64,000 nt of DNA from Luteimonas sp. FCS-9 (GCF_001014645.1 NZ_LASZ01000009.1:100095-164094); one strand, 5' to 3'. Positions 41,927-51,131 are shown, counted from the first letter of the stretch. The notes: generated by a model from the letters alone, not told the origin. Program-made: numbers and translations.

Positions 41927-43373
41927 ATGCGCATTCGCCACTGGCTTGTCCCCCTGCTCGCGCTCGCGCTGCTCCTGCCCTGCGCCGCCTCGGCCGACGA
42001 TGCGCTCGCCCCGGCGTTGCGCGCGCAACTGGAAACCAACCGGCAGCGCTACGGCATCGCGGGACAGGCCGTGCTGGTGGCGCGCAACGGCCAGGTGCTC
42101 TTTCGCGGCGTGGACGGCGAGGCCGACACCGACACCCACGCGCCGGTGACCGAGGCCACCGTGTTCGCTGGCTACTCGCTGGCCAAGCTGTTCGCCAGCA
42201 CGCTGGTCATGCAGCTGGTCGAGCGCCAGACTCTGGACCTGGACGCCCCCATCGGCGCACAGCTGCGCGGCCTGCCAGCGCGCTGGCAGCGCATTCCCCT
42301 CCGCGACATCCTCGACCACACCTCCGGTCTGCCCGAGTACTTCGACAATCGCCAGGGTGCGGGCGCCGCACCTGACATCGCGTTTCCCGCCGACGCACGG
42401 GCCGTCTTCGCCTCGCTTGCAGAGACGCCGTTGCAGTTCGCCCCTGGCACCGAGACCCGCTACACCCAGACCAACTACCTCGTGTTGGCCGCGCTGCTTG
42501 CCGCGCACGCCGGCAAGCCGTACCCCCAGCTCGTCGACGAACGCATCCTGCGCCCGCTCGCGCTACGCCACACCTGGCTGGGACGGGCCGCATTGCCCCA
42601 GCATGGCGTCGCGACCGGCTACATCGGCCGGGACGGCCGGCTCGAGGCGGAACCCGACCTGGCCTGGCCCGACTACGCCCTCGGCCACGCCGCGCTGTAC
42701 ACCACGCTCGACGATTTCGCCTGCTTCCTGCAGGCCGTGACCTCGGGGGAACTGGTCGGCAAGGCGACCCTGCAACGGCTCTGGCAACCGCGCACGCTGC
42801 CCACCGGCCAGCGCGGCTGGTTCGCGGCCGGCTGGGAGTACGGCGAGAGCGGCGCCTACCGCCAGGTCGGCCACGACGGCGGGACGCGGGTCCGGGCGCG
42901 CGTGCTGTTCGACGGCACGCTGGACGCCCGACGTCTACACCATCATCTACCTGACCAACGGCAGCGCTCGCAACGTCTGGTCGCGGACGCTGGTGGACAG
43001 CGTCCTCGCCATCACCGCGCCAGACCGATTCCCGAGGGAAGCCCTGTCGGACACGCTGATGGGCTACGCGCTGCAGGCACCGGCCGACGGCGACGCAACC
43101 GCGCAGGCGCGATCCATCCGAGCAGGCAGTCAGCTCGACGACACCGAGTTCGAGCGCACCGTCAACGCCACCGGCTACGCCATCCGCGACAACCTCGGCA
43201 TCGAACCCGCAATCCGCGTCTTCGCGCTGAACACCGAACTCTTCCCGGTCTCGGCCAATGCCTGGGACAGCCTCGCCGAAGCGCATGCGGCCAACGGCGA
43301 CGATGAGAAGGCCAAAGCGTTGTACGAAAAGGCGCGACTGTTGGCGGGCGAGGCGGTGCGACGCGAAGACTAG
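41927..43373 (+). pseudogene. Serine hydrolase (beta-lactamase-like), frameshifted
   Basis: A secreted class C beta-lactamase-like serine hydrolase that would be about 481 residues. The signal peptide is MRIRHWLVPLLALALLLPCA. The SxxK motif is S84-L-A-K87, and TRYTQTNYLVLAALL holds the YxN region. The frame breaks at a CCC run (42927-42929). Upstream it reads VRARVLFDGTLDA; removing one C restores DVYTIIYLTNGSARNVWSRT and then a C-terminal TPR-like segment, ALNTELFPVSANAWDSLAEAHAANGDDEKAKALYEKA, ending at TAG. Without repair the protein would terminate out of frame at 43306 with an arginine/histidine-rich tail. It could be a true mutation or a sequencing slip in a homopolymer. Confidence 0.85.
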
Positions 43374-43438
43374 CGAGCCATGGCGCAGCATCGGATCAGG
43401 TTCGGAACCCCGCGAATCCAGGCAGCGCCGGTCACCTG

Positions 43439-43813
43439 CTACAGCATCGCCCGCACCAATCCCATGCCCGCGAACAGCCCACCGATCGACAGCACCACCG
43501 ACGCCACCACGTACGCCGCCGCCAACCCCGGCTCCCCGCGCTCGTAGAGCAGCGCCGCCTCCAGCGAGAACGCCGAGAACGTGGTGAAGCCGCCCAGCAC
43601 CCCGGTGGTCAGGAACAGCCGCAGCGACGGCGACAGCCCACTGCGCAGCGCGAACCAGGACACCACCATGCCCATCACCAGCGAGCCGACCACGTTGATG
43701 CACAGCGTGCCGTACGGGAACGTCGTGCCGGCGCGCAGGGCCAGCATGTTCACCCCGTGGCGGAGCGCTGCGCCGAGGCCACCGCCGAGGAACACCAGCA
43801 GGACATGTGTCAT
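43439..43813 (-). CDS. crcB: Fluoride channel CrcB/Fluc
   Basis: A 124-residue four-helix membrane protein. It shows VFLGGGLGAALRHGVNML at helix 1, FPYGTLCINVVGSLVMG with the conserved N, and FLTTGVLGGFTTFSAFSLEA with the phenylalanine box that lines the fluoride pore. Length is normal. Dual-topology dimers export fluoride. The ATG chosen has GGAGGATGAG directly upstream; a TTG 15 bases earlier is rejected. Expression is expected to be fluoride-induced through the riboswitch at 43898-43960. Confidence 0.95.
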   Translation of the reverse strand: MTHVLLVFLGGGLGAALRHGVNMLALRAGTTFPYGTLCINVVGSLVMGMVVSWFALRSGLSPSLRLFLTTGVLGGFTTFSAFSLEAALLYERGEPGLAAAYVVASVVLSIGGLFAGMGLVRAML

Positions 43814-43897
43814 CTCATCCTCCAGCAACAGTGAGAGGCGGCGGACGCACGCCGGTGCGAGGACAGCCCCACCCCAGCGGACGCACGCGCCCGTTGG

Positions 43898-43960
43898 CAG
43901 CAGGCGCCATCAGCCGGACCGTGCACCGGCCGGCGGTTATCGGGAAGCCCCATTCCCGTC
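43898..43960 (-). ncRNA. Fluoride riboswitch (crcB motif)
   Basis: Read on the minus strand, the sequence contains in order a stem GGGAATGGGGCTTCCC, the junction ATAACCGCC, a stem GGCCGG...CCGG, and GCTGATGGCGCCTGCTG. These match the crcB motif layout (GGxxATGxxGxxxCC, then AACxGCC, then CTGATGxCxxCT). It lies 85 bp upstream of crcB on the same strand. Ligand-stabilised folding would permit crcB expression when fluoride rises. Confidence 0.9.
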
Positions 43961-44169
43961 GGCGGCAGTGTAGCCGCCCGAATGCAGGGCGGCGCATCGG
44001 GAGAGCGGACCCGACGCATTGGCCGACCGTGCCCAGAACTCGAGCGCCTTGGGTCGGAGGCGAAACGCCGAGGAGGGGTTCGATGTGAAACACGACAGCG
44101 CGACCGGCCATGTTCTCCTGGCCGAGAACGCCATGCGAAAATCTCCGGTTCACCGTGCCGAGCGCTTGC

Positions 44170-45012
44170 ATGTCTGCGAAACCCTCCCACTGGATGTCGC
44201 GCAGCGATCCGACCCAGGCGTTCTGGCGCGATCCTGCTCTGCCCTTCGTCGAGAGCCGCCGCGCCTGCCAGAGCCGGGCCTGCTACAAGCCGCATCACCA
44301 CCCGACTTTTTCCATCGGCGCGGTCGATGGCGGCCGCAGCGTTTTCACCGGCGCCGAAGCCGGCCCGGTCATGCTATCCCCCGGAGCGCTGGTGTTCGTG
44401 CCGGCCGAGCGTGTGCACGCCTGTAACCCGGCGCCCGACAGTGCTTGGAGTTACCAGATGCTGCATCTGGATGCCGACTGGCTCCGCGCCGTTCGCCGGG
44501 AGTACGCGGACACGGCCTCGAGGGCGTCCGAGCCGGTACGTATCGTCAGCGACAAAGCAACCTATGCGCGCTTCTCCCAGCTCAACGCGTTGCTGTTCTC
44601 GCAGGTGGAACCCGGCGACAAGGAAGCATCGCTGATCGAGTTCATCGGCGACTTCGATACCGGTCAAGGCCTGCGCATCGACGCCCCAAGCATCCCAACG
44701 CACTTGACCGAACATATCCGCCCGGCGCTGGACTGCCTGCGCGCGACCCCCTCGGCCAGCATCGCGCTGGGGGAGTTGGCGCGACTGGCGGGCATGAGCC
44801 GCTACCAGACGATTCGCGCCTTCCGCGCCGCGACCGGAATGACGCCGCATGCCTGGCAACTGAACCAGCGCGTCAACCTTGCCAGAAATCGGCTTCGCGA
44901 CGGGGACGACATTGCTGCAGTGGCCCAGCACCTGGGCTTTGCCGACCAGGCGCATTTTCATCGGGTGTTCAAGGCCTTTACGGGGGTAACGCCCGGCTGT
45001 TTCCGCAAATAG
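44170..45012 (+). CDS. AraC-family regulator
   Basis: A 280-residue regulator. The N-terminal cupin-type domain (about 20-100) includes HHHPTFSIGAVDGGRSVF and LSPGALVFVPAERVHACNPAPDSAWSYQMLHLD. The C-terminal double HTH (about 185-280) carries IALGELARLAGMSRYQTIRAFRAATGMTPHAWQLNQRVNLARNRL, ending with FADQAHFHRVFKAFTGVTPGCFRK. The start at 44170 is a compromise: in-frame ATGs at 44110 and 44194 exist and none has a strong ribosome site. It is followed at 88 bp by a LysE-type exporter, a common AraC-RhtB pairing, and would control export of an amino acid. Confidence 0.85.
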   Translation: MSAKPSHWMSRSDPTQAFWRDPALPFVESRRACQSRACYKPHHHPTFSIGAVDGGRSVFTGAEAGPVMLSPGALVFVPAERVHACNPAPDSAWSYQMLHLDADWLRAVRREYADTASRASEPVRIVSDKATYARFSQLNALLFSQVEPGDKEASLIEFIGDFDTGQGLRIDAPSIPTHLTEHIRPALDCLRATPSASIALGELARLAGMSRYQTIRAFRAATGMTPHAWQLNQRVNLARNRLRDGDDIAAVAQHLGFADQAHFHRVFKAFTGVTPGCFRK

Positions 45013-45100
45013 GGGTCTGAAACACCTCGGCCGCAATTTCGTTCAATACAGAGATCACCGCCATCGGCACACTGCGGGAAACCTCGCAAATGTCGCCCGA

Positions 45101-45739
45101 ATGCAGCAGTTTCTGATAATCGCCGCAGCGCATTTCCTGGCGCTGCTCTCGCCCGGCCCCGATTTTTTCCTGATCGCCCGAACCTCCTTGTCTGCCGGCT
45201 GGCGGGTGGCCAGCGGGACATGCCTGGGCATTGCATTGGCCAACGGTGTTTTCATTGCCGCCGCCTTCGCCGGCATGGCCGCACTGCGCCCGGGCAGTCT
45301 CCCGTTTGTCATCCTGCAACTGGCCTGCTGCGCCTACCTGGTCTATCTCGGCGTGCTGTTCCTCCGCTACGCGGGGCGCAGCGACCTGGATGTCTCGAAT
45401 GGGGGGCGTTCCACGGCACTCGGGAATCCTTTCATCGCGTGGCGACGCGCAACCGGCAGGGGCTTCCTGGCAGGCATCCTGAACCCGAAGAACGCGCTGT
45501 TCTACACGAGCCTGGCCGCAATGCTGACCGGCGCGCACGCCAGCGCCGGCTGGAAGACGATCTATGGCGTTTGGATGTTCAGCATTGTGCTGCTGTGGGA
45601 CGTGCTGGTCGCACTCCTCATCGGCAACCGGGCCGTACTGCGCCGCTTCGCACGGGCGCTGCCTTGGCTGGAGCGCATTTCCGGCGCCGTCCTGATCTTG
45701 CTTGCGCTGGGTGTCGTCGCTGTTCTCTGGCTGCGTTAA
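45101..45739 (+). CDS. LysE/RhtB-family amino-acid exporter
   Basis: A 212-residue inner-membrane exporter with about six helices. It shows the family N-terminus FLIIAAAHFLALLSPGPDFFLIARTSLSAGWRVASGTCLGIALANGVF and GFLAGILNPKNALFYTSLAAML. Substrate (threonine, homoserine, lysine or another amino acid) cannot be read from sequence. Its regulator is probably the AraC protein encoded upstream. Confidence 0.9.
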   Translation: MQQFLIIAAAHFLALLSPGPDFFLIARTSLSAGWRVASGTCLGIALANGVFIAAAFAGMAALRPGSLPFVILQLACCAYLVYLGVLFLRYAGRSDLDVSNGGRSTALGNPFIAWRRATGRGFLAGILNPKNALFYTSLAAMLTGAHASAGWKTIYGVWMFSIVLLWDVLVALLIGNRAVLRRFARALPWLERISGAVLILLALGVVAVLWLR

Positions 45740-46166
45740 CGCACCCGCGCTGGCGTTGCCTGCCCTGCAAGGAGACACGCGGGCTCAAGGGGAAAAGACG
45801 TCGTGGCAGTGATGGAACGGTTACGACATCATCCCGCCCGCCGAGTTCGCCGCACGTTTCACCCCTCGACCCAAGGCCGAATTTTCCAGTTCTGCCCGGG
45901 CCCGATGCGGGGAGGAGGTCATTATTTGCCGGCGCGGGCGCGGTGTCGCTCATCCAGCCCGCCTGGGCACTCGCGTTGCTTGTCTAGTGGTCCTGATTAC
46001 CGCTGTGGTGCTGATCCGGATCCTGCTGGGCGCGGAGCGTTCTGATGTCTGCGTCGCGAGGTCCGCGAGACGCCGGGCAGTGCGTATAGCGTGTGAGTTG
46101 GCCAAAAGGCGCGTGGCGCGCCGTCAGCCGCATCCATGTCAACCAAACTCAGACTTGCGGCCGGGA
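45740..46166. other. 427-bp region with no recognisable gene
   Basis: Between the exporter and amidase genes no frame shows recognisable homology or a plausible start with a ribosome site. It is less GC-biased than the surroundings, with irregular AT-rich spots (GTTACGACATCATCC, GAGTTGGCCAAAAGGC). It could be decayed coding sequence. No hairpin with a T-tract stands out. Confidence 0.5.
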
Positions 46167-47684
46167 TCACCCCCCGAAACCTGCCGGCGCCCGAAAACCA
46201 CCGAGCTCGTGCGCGATCAACCGGGCGACTTCGATCGTTGTCCGATCGCCGTACTCCGGGCCGATGATCTGCAGGCCGATCGGAAGCCCATCGCGCGACA
46301 ATCCACTGGGAAACGCAGTGCTCGGCAAGTAGGCGACGGTCGCCAGGCCGACCCAGAAGTAGTGCTCGTAGTGCGACGTCATGGCCGTGTCGACGGCGAG
46401 CACTCGCTCGAGCTTGGGCCGATGGTCGTGCGCGTAGGCTGTCGTTGCGGAGATCGGGCAGATCAGCACATCCCAGTCGTCGAAGAAGGCGCGCCATCGC
46501 AGTCGATCGCGGGTCCGCGCTTCGTCGTGGTCGGACCAGCTTCGATGGTCCAGGACGCGGGCGCGCGTGAGGACCGCCGACGGCGAGTCGTCGCTCGCAT
46601 CGAGCGCTGCGGCCGCCCGCTGGGCCTCGGCGTAATACGCATCGGGCAGGTTGACGAGCCCCGTCGATCCCAACAGGCTCAAGTAGGTGGTGTGCGCGTC
46701 CCTTGGCGAGATTCCGGGGCGCGCCCGATCGGAGACGACTGCGCCCGCGCGAGCGAGCGCCGCGCCCACCTCCTCCACACGATCCGATATCTCGGCGGAC
46801 ATGGGAAGGGCATCTTCTTTCGGCCAGATCGCGACGCGCAGGCCGCGCAGGGTGCGCGCCTTCGGCGGTGGAAGCGCAAGCCTCCAGCCCGGCGAACGGA
46901 ACCGGTCGGGGCCTGCCGCGACATCCAGGGCGAGCGCCAGGTCTTCCGCGCTTCGCGCCATGGGCCCGACGACGTTCAGATCCGGTGCGGAGACGACACC
47001 GGGAGAATTGTGACCATGCGTCGGCACGATGCCAAAGGTCGGTTTGTGCCCATACACCCCGCTGAAGTGGGACGGATTCCGGATCGACCCGCCGATATCC
47101 GAGCCGAACTCCAGGCCGGTCAGGCCCGCCGCGAGCGCGGCGGCCGCTCCACCGGAGGATCCGCCCGGCGACCGTTCCGTATCCCAGGGGTTGCGGGTCG
47201 TGCCGTAGATAGCGTTGTAGCTCTGCCAGTCCCCGAGCCGCAGCGGAATGTTCGTCTTCCCCATGACATGCGCGCCGGCTGCCTTCAGGCGCTCGACGAC
47301 CGTCGCGTCGCTCGAAGCGCGGTGGCCCCGTTGCTCCGGCACGCCCCATGTCGTGGGCAACCCGGACACGTCGAAGGTTTCCTTCACCGTCATTGGGACG
47401 CCGTGCAGCGGTCCCAGCCAGCACCCCCGGGCAAGCGACGCGTCGGCCAGCCTCGCCGCTTCCAGCGCCCGCTCGAAGTCCCGCACCACCACGGCATTCA
47501 ACGCGTTGTCGAACCGCTCGATGCGCTCGATGTAGAGCTGGGTGAGCTCGAGCGAGCTGATTCGCTTTTGCCGAATCAGCTGCGCCAACGCGGTTGCCGG
47601 CGAAAACGCCAGCGCTTCCGGCGAGGACTTCGGGGATAGGCTCACGTCCGAGCCCGGCTTACGCTGGCTGGCTGCATGTCCCAT
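46167..47684 (-). CDS. Amidase signature family hydrolase
   Basis: A 505-residue amidase. The Ser-cisSer-Lys triad is K101 (TVKETFD), S176 (SPGGSSGGAAAAL) and S200 (IGGSIRNPS) with the canonical spacings of 75 and 24 residues. The other family blocks are GWLGPLHGVPMTVK-like (CWLGPLHGVPMTV) and GLPIGLQIIGPEYGDRTTIEVARLI. No Sec signal is evident. The ATG at 47684 begins MGHAASQRKP; upstream codons in the open frame lack homology. The substrate is not predictable. It lies between the araC-lysE pair and the end of the uxuB gene and is unrelated to xylan use. Confidence 0.88.
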   Translation of the reverse strand: MGHAASQRKPGSDVSLSPKSSPEALAFSPATALAQLIRQKRISSLELTQLYIERIERFDNALNAVVVRDFERALEAARLADASLARGCWLGPLHGVPMTVKETFDVSGLPTTWGVPEQRGHRASSDATVVERLKAAGAHVMGKTNIPLRLGDWQSYNAIYGTTRNPWDTERSPGGSSGGAAAALAAGLTGLEFGSDIGGSIRNPSHFSGVYGHKPTFGIVPTHGHNSPGVVSAPDLNVVGPMARSAEDLALALDVAAGPDRFRSPGWRLALPPPKARTLRGLRVAIWPKEDALPMSAEISDRVEEVGAALARAGAVVSDRARPGISPRDAHTTYLSLLGSTGLVNLPDAYYAEAQRAAAALDASDDSPSAVLTRARVLDHRSWSDHDEARTRDRLRWRAFFDDWDVLICPISATTAYAHDHRPKLERVLAVDTAMTSHYEHYFWVGLATVAYLPSTAFPSGLSRDGLPIGLQIIGPEYGDRTTIEVARLIAHELGGFRAPAGFGG

Positions 47685-47800
47685 CGTCCATCGTTCTGCT
47701 GCGGAAGTCTGGGCTTTTCCAACAGAAGACACCACTCCTGTCCGGGAGCGGTCTACGCATCCTGGCGGCCGTGCGCGGCCAAACCCATCCACGCGGGGGA

Positions 47801-49264
47801 CTAACTCGCGATCGCGGACTCGGATTGCCGGCAGAGCGCCGCGTAGCCGCGCGCGATGGCATCGACAATGGCCGCCTCTCCCGCCGCCTCGCCGAACACC
47901 TCTCGCAAGACGAGGAACCGCGCGACATCTTCTGCCTCGCCGGTCGCCTCGCGCCCGATCTTCGCCAAGCTGTCGGCCATCGGGTCCACCAGCGCCACGC
48001 CGTCGCGCGCCTGCCGCCGCACGAAGTGCATCCACGCGGCGATCGGCAGGCACAGGCGGTCGATGGGACGACCGGCGGCGAGCGCGTCGCGGATCGTGCC
48101 GAGCAGGCGCACGGGCAGTTTCTGGCTGCCGTCCCAGGCGATCTGCGCGAGCCGGTGGGCGATGGCGGGGTTGCGGAAGCGGTCGAGGATGGCGCCGATG
48201 TAGGCGTCGAGATCGAGGCCGACCGGCACGTCGAGCGTCGGCGCGATGTCCTCGCGCATCAGGCGCTCGACGAACGCGGCGAGGCCAGGGTGGCGCATGG
48301 CGTCGGCGACGGTCTCCAGGCCCAGCAGCAGGCCGAGGTAGGCCAGCGCGCTGTGCGGGCCGTTGAGCAGGCGGAGCTTGGCGCGGTCGAAGCCGGCGAT
48401 GTCGTCGCTCAGGGTCACGCCGACGCGTTCGAGCGGCGGACGGCCGTTGCAGAAGCGGTCCTCGACGACCCACTGGGTATAGGGCTCGCGCTGGACGGGC
48501 CAGGCGTCATCCTCGCCCAGGGCGTCGGCGACACGGTTGCGCAGCGCGTCGTCGGTGGCGGGGGTGATGCTGTCGACCATCGAACGCGGGAACGCGACTT
48601 CGGCCGCGATCCAGTCGGCGAGCGCGGGGTCGAGGCGCTGCGCGAAGTCGAGCACGGCGCGGCGCAGGCGCACGCCGTTGTCGGCGAGGTTGTCGCAGCT
48701 GAGCACGGTGTAAGGCGCGTGGCCGGCGGCGCGACGGCGCGCGAGGCCGGCCACGATGTGGCCGATCGCGCTGACCGGCGCGTCGGGCGTGGCGAGGTCG
48801 TGGACGATGTCCGGATGCGCGAAGTCGAGCCGGTCGCCGACGAGGCAGTAGCCCTTCTCGGTGACGGTCAGCGTGACCAGGCGGACGGCGGGATCGGCGA
48901 GGCGGGCGAGCACGGCGGCGGCCTCGTCGCGGGCGCACAGCACCCCGCGCAGCGCGCCGACGATGCGCAGCTGCGGCATCTGGCCGAGGATCGCGAGCGT
49001 GTACAGGCCGCCCTGCGGGCGCAGCGCGTCGCGCACGTCCGGGTTGCGCAGCGAGACGGCGCAGACGGCCCAGTCGGGATCGAGCGCGAGCGCGTCGTCG
49101 AAGTAGACGGCCTGGTGCGCACGGTGGAACGCGCCGGCGCCGAGATGGACGATGCCGATGCGGATCGCGGCACGCTCGTAGGCGGGGCGCGCGACGGCGG
49201 ACGGCAGCGTGGCGAGGGTGGCGTCGGACAGGCGCGGGCGCGAAACAGGAGTGGGACCGGTCAT
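47801..49264 (-). CDS. uxuB: Fructuronate reductase / mannitol dehydrogenase family
   Basis: A 487-residue long-chain polyol dehydrogenase. RIGIVHLGAGAFHRAHQAVYFDDAL is the N-terminal NAD-binding segment, VTLTVTEKGYCL and LSCDNLADNGVRLRRAVLDFA follow, and the catalytic K block is FDRAKLRLLNGPHSALAYLGLL. UxuB (EC 1.1.1.57) reduces D-fructuronate to D-mannonate with NADH, directly after UxaC and before ManD. It is the last gene of the aguA run and its start overlaps the GH43 stop as ATGA. Mannitol dehydrogenase is the alternative for this fold; the context makes fructuronate reductase far more likely. Confidence 0.92.
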   Translation of the reverse strand: MTGPTPVSRPRLSDATLATLPSAVARPAYERAAIRIGIVHLGAGAFHRAHQAVYFDDALALDPDWAVCAVSLRNPDVRDALRPQGGLYTLAILGQMPQLRIVGALRGVLCARDEAAAVLARLADPAVRLVTLTVTEKGYCLVGDRLDFAHPDIVHDLATPDAPVSAIGHIVAGLARRRAAGHAPYTVLSCDNLADNGVRLRRAVLDFAQRLDPALADWIAAEVAFPRSMVDSITPATDDALRNRVADALGEDDAWPVQREPYTQWVVEDRFCNGRPPLERVGVTLSDDIAGFDRAKLRLLNGPHSALAYLGLLLGLETVADAMRHPGLAAFVERLMREDIAPTLDVPVGLDLDAYIGAILDRFRNPAIAHRLAQIAWDGSQKLPVRLLGTIRDALAAGRPIDRLCLPIAAWMHFVRRQARDGVALVDPMADSLAKIGREATGEAEDVARFLVLREVFGEAAGEAAIVDAIARGYAALCRQSESAIAS

Positions 49265-50952
49265 TCGGCAGGCTCGGGATCGAGACGGGCGTGCGGGCCG
49301 AGTGTGGCGCCGACGAAGCCGCCGGCGCTTTCGGTGCTGAGCAGGTGGCCGTCGACGTCGCGGGCGAGCCAGCGCCAGTCGTCGCCGTCCTTGTAGGCGA
49401 AGGCGTAGTGCGCACCGTCGGCGACGACCTTCAGCGTCAGCGGCGCATCGGCGGCGATCGCGGCGGTGGCGACGATGTCGCGCGCGTCGCCGTCGTGGCG
49501 CTCGAGGAACAGCTGGGCGCCCTGCCCCGCGCGCCGCGCGCCGAGGAACAGCCAGTGCCGTTCGCCCTGGAACAGCGCGAGGCCAGCCGAGACGCCGACC
49601 TCCGTCGGCACGGCGAGTGCGGTGCTGGCCTCGAAGGCGAGATGCTGCTGGCGACGGGCGAGGAAGGCGGGGCTGTGCAGGCTGTCGAGGCCATCGCGCA
49701 GCGGGCGTACGGCGAGCTGGCCGGGCTGCGCGGCGAGATCGGCCCACGGCGTCTTCGGCACGCGCACGAAGGTCCACAGCGGGTCGAGCGCGGGGCCGTC
49801 GAAGTCGTCGCGCCAGGTGAAGTTGCCGGCCAGCGGCGCCTGCGCGGCGGCGGCCGGCATCGCGGCCGGCGCGGGCGCGGCGTACGGGATCGCCTGGCCG
49901 CGGTCGAGGATCGTCGGCCAGCCATCGCGCCATTCGACCGGCAGCAGGAAGGTCTCGCGGCCGGTGTTGTAGTGATTGCCCACGTACGGGCGGCTGGCGA
50001 GAAACACCGCCCACCACCGGCCATCGGGCGCCTCGACGAGATCGGCGTGGCCGGCATTGGTGATCGGCGCGGGCCGGTCGGCCGGCAGGTCGCGCTGGGT
50101 CAGGATCGGGTTGTGCGCGTAGGCCTCGTACGGGCCCTGGATGTCGCGACTGCGCAGCACGACCTGCGAGTGCTGCGGCCCGGTGCCGCCCTCGGCGCTG
50201 GTCAGCAGGTACCAGCCGTCGCGCTTGTAGAGGTGCGGACCCTCGATCCAGATCGGATTCGTCGCCGGATCGGCGCCGCCGTCGACGAGCACGCGGCGTG
50301 GGCCGACGGTGCGCAGCGCGGCCGGGTCGAAGCGCTGCAGCCAGATCGCGCGGTGGCCGTCGTAGCGCGGGGTGCCCTCGGGCGCGCCGTTGTTGAGCAG
50401 CCAGGCGCTGCCGTCGTCGTCGAAGAACAGCGAGGGATCGATGCCGTCGACCTCGGGCAGCCAGTGCGGATTCGACCACGAGCCGGCGGGATCGGTGGCG
50501 GTGACGACGAAGTTGCCGCCGGCATCGACCGCGGTGGTGACGAGATAGAAGGTGCCGTCATGGTGTTCGATGGCCGGCGCGAAGATGCCGCGCGAGATGC
50601 GCAGGCCATCGACGTCGAGCTGTTCGGGGCGGTCGATGACGTGGCCGAGCTGCGTCCAGTGCACGAGGTCGCGGCTCTCGAAGATCGGGATGCCGGGGAA
50701 GTAGCCGAAGCTGGAGTTGACGAGGTAGTAGCGGTCCTCGACGCGGACGATGCTCGGATCGGGATAGAAGCCGGCAAGGATCGGGTTGCGGTAGTGGCCC
50801 TCGGGCAGCGGCTGTTCGAACGCGGCATCGCGGCCGGTGTATTCGAACCAGTCGAAGAGCACGGGCGCCGGCTCGGCGAACGCAGAACCCGACAACAGCA
50901 CCCCCAGTAGGAGCGCGCTCGCGCGCGATTCGCATGTCTGGCCAATCCCCAT
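49261..50952 (-). CDS. Secreted GH43 beta-xylosidase/arabinofuranosidase
   Basis: A 563-residue secreted GH43. The signal peptide MGIGQTCESRASALLLGVLL (then SGSAFA-EP) is partly encoded by a REP arm. The catalytic propeller (about 50-350) has D65 in YPDPSI, D172 in GIDPSLFFDDDG and E237 in IWIEGPHLYK. A C-terminal beta-sandwich domain (about 380-560) includes FTWRDDFDGPALDPLW and LGARRAGQGAQLFLE. The large two-domain form matches GH43 xylosidases that act on long or substituted xylo-oligosaccharides. The ATG at 50961 (MRAMGIG) is an equally possible start. It overlaps uxuB by ATGA, and the REP pair sits across the start. Confidence 0.9.
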   Translation of the reverse strand: MGIGQTCESRASALLLGVLLSGSAFAEPAPVLFDWFEYTGRDAAFEQPLPEGHYRNPILAGFYPDPSIVRVEDRYYLVNSSFGYFPGIPIFESRDLVHWTQLGHVIDRPEQLDVDGLRISRGIFAPAIEHHDGTFYLVTTAVDAGGNFVVTATDPAGSWSNPHWLPEVDGIDPSLFFDDDGSAWLLNNGAPEGTPRYDGHRAIWLQRFDPAALRTVGPRRVLVDGGADPATNPIWIEGPHLYKRDGWYLLTSAEGGTGPQHSQVVLRSRDIQGPYEAYAHNPILTQRDLPADRPAPITNAGHADLVEAPDGRWWAVFLASRPYVGNHYNTGRETFLLPVEWRDGWPTILDRGQAIPYAAPAPAAMPAAAAQAPLAGNFTWRDDFDGPALDPLWTFVRVPKTPWADLAAQPGQLAVRPLRDGLDSLHSPAFLARRQQHLAFEASTALAVPTEVGVSAGLALFQGERHWLFLGARRAGQGAQLFLERHDGDARDIVATAAIAADAPLTLKVVADGAHYAFAYKDGDDWRWLARDVDGHLLSTESAGGFVGATLGPHARLDPEPAE

Positions 50953-50973
50953 GGCGCGCATGCGCGCTCCTAC
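50907..50973. repeat. REP-like pair overlapping the GH43 start
   Basis: The arms GTAGGAGCGCGCTCGCGCGC and GCGCGCATGCGCGCTCCTAC flank a 27-base centre. On the minus strand one arm contains the candidate start ATG at 50961, and the other encodes ESRASALLL at the n-region/core junction of the signal peptide. Confidence 0.9.
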
Positions 50974-51047
50974 GAGGGCCTGGGGACACTGCGCGATCAG
51001 TCGTCGCACGGGCGCTTGCGCGACGAGCGTCGGCGCCAAGCACGCCT

Positions 51048-51108
51048 GTAGGAGCGCGCTCGCGCGCGATCGCCATGCCGGGCCAAACGCGCGCGAGCGC
51101 GCCCCTAC
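51048..51108. repeat. REP-like pair between manD and GH43
   Basis: The arms GTAGGAGCGCGCTCGCGCGC and GCGCGAGCGCGCCCCTAC. With the previous copy it fills most of the 179 bp between the two genes. Confidence 0.88.
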
Positions 51109-51131
51109 GTGTGACCGGAGAGGAAGCGCCA

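Noticed and set aside
45740..46020. Transposase or insertion-sequence remnant after the exporter gene
   Set aside because: No terminal inverted repeats, target duplication or transposase motif could be recognised.
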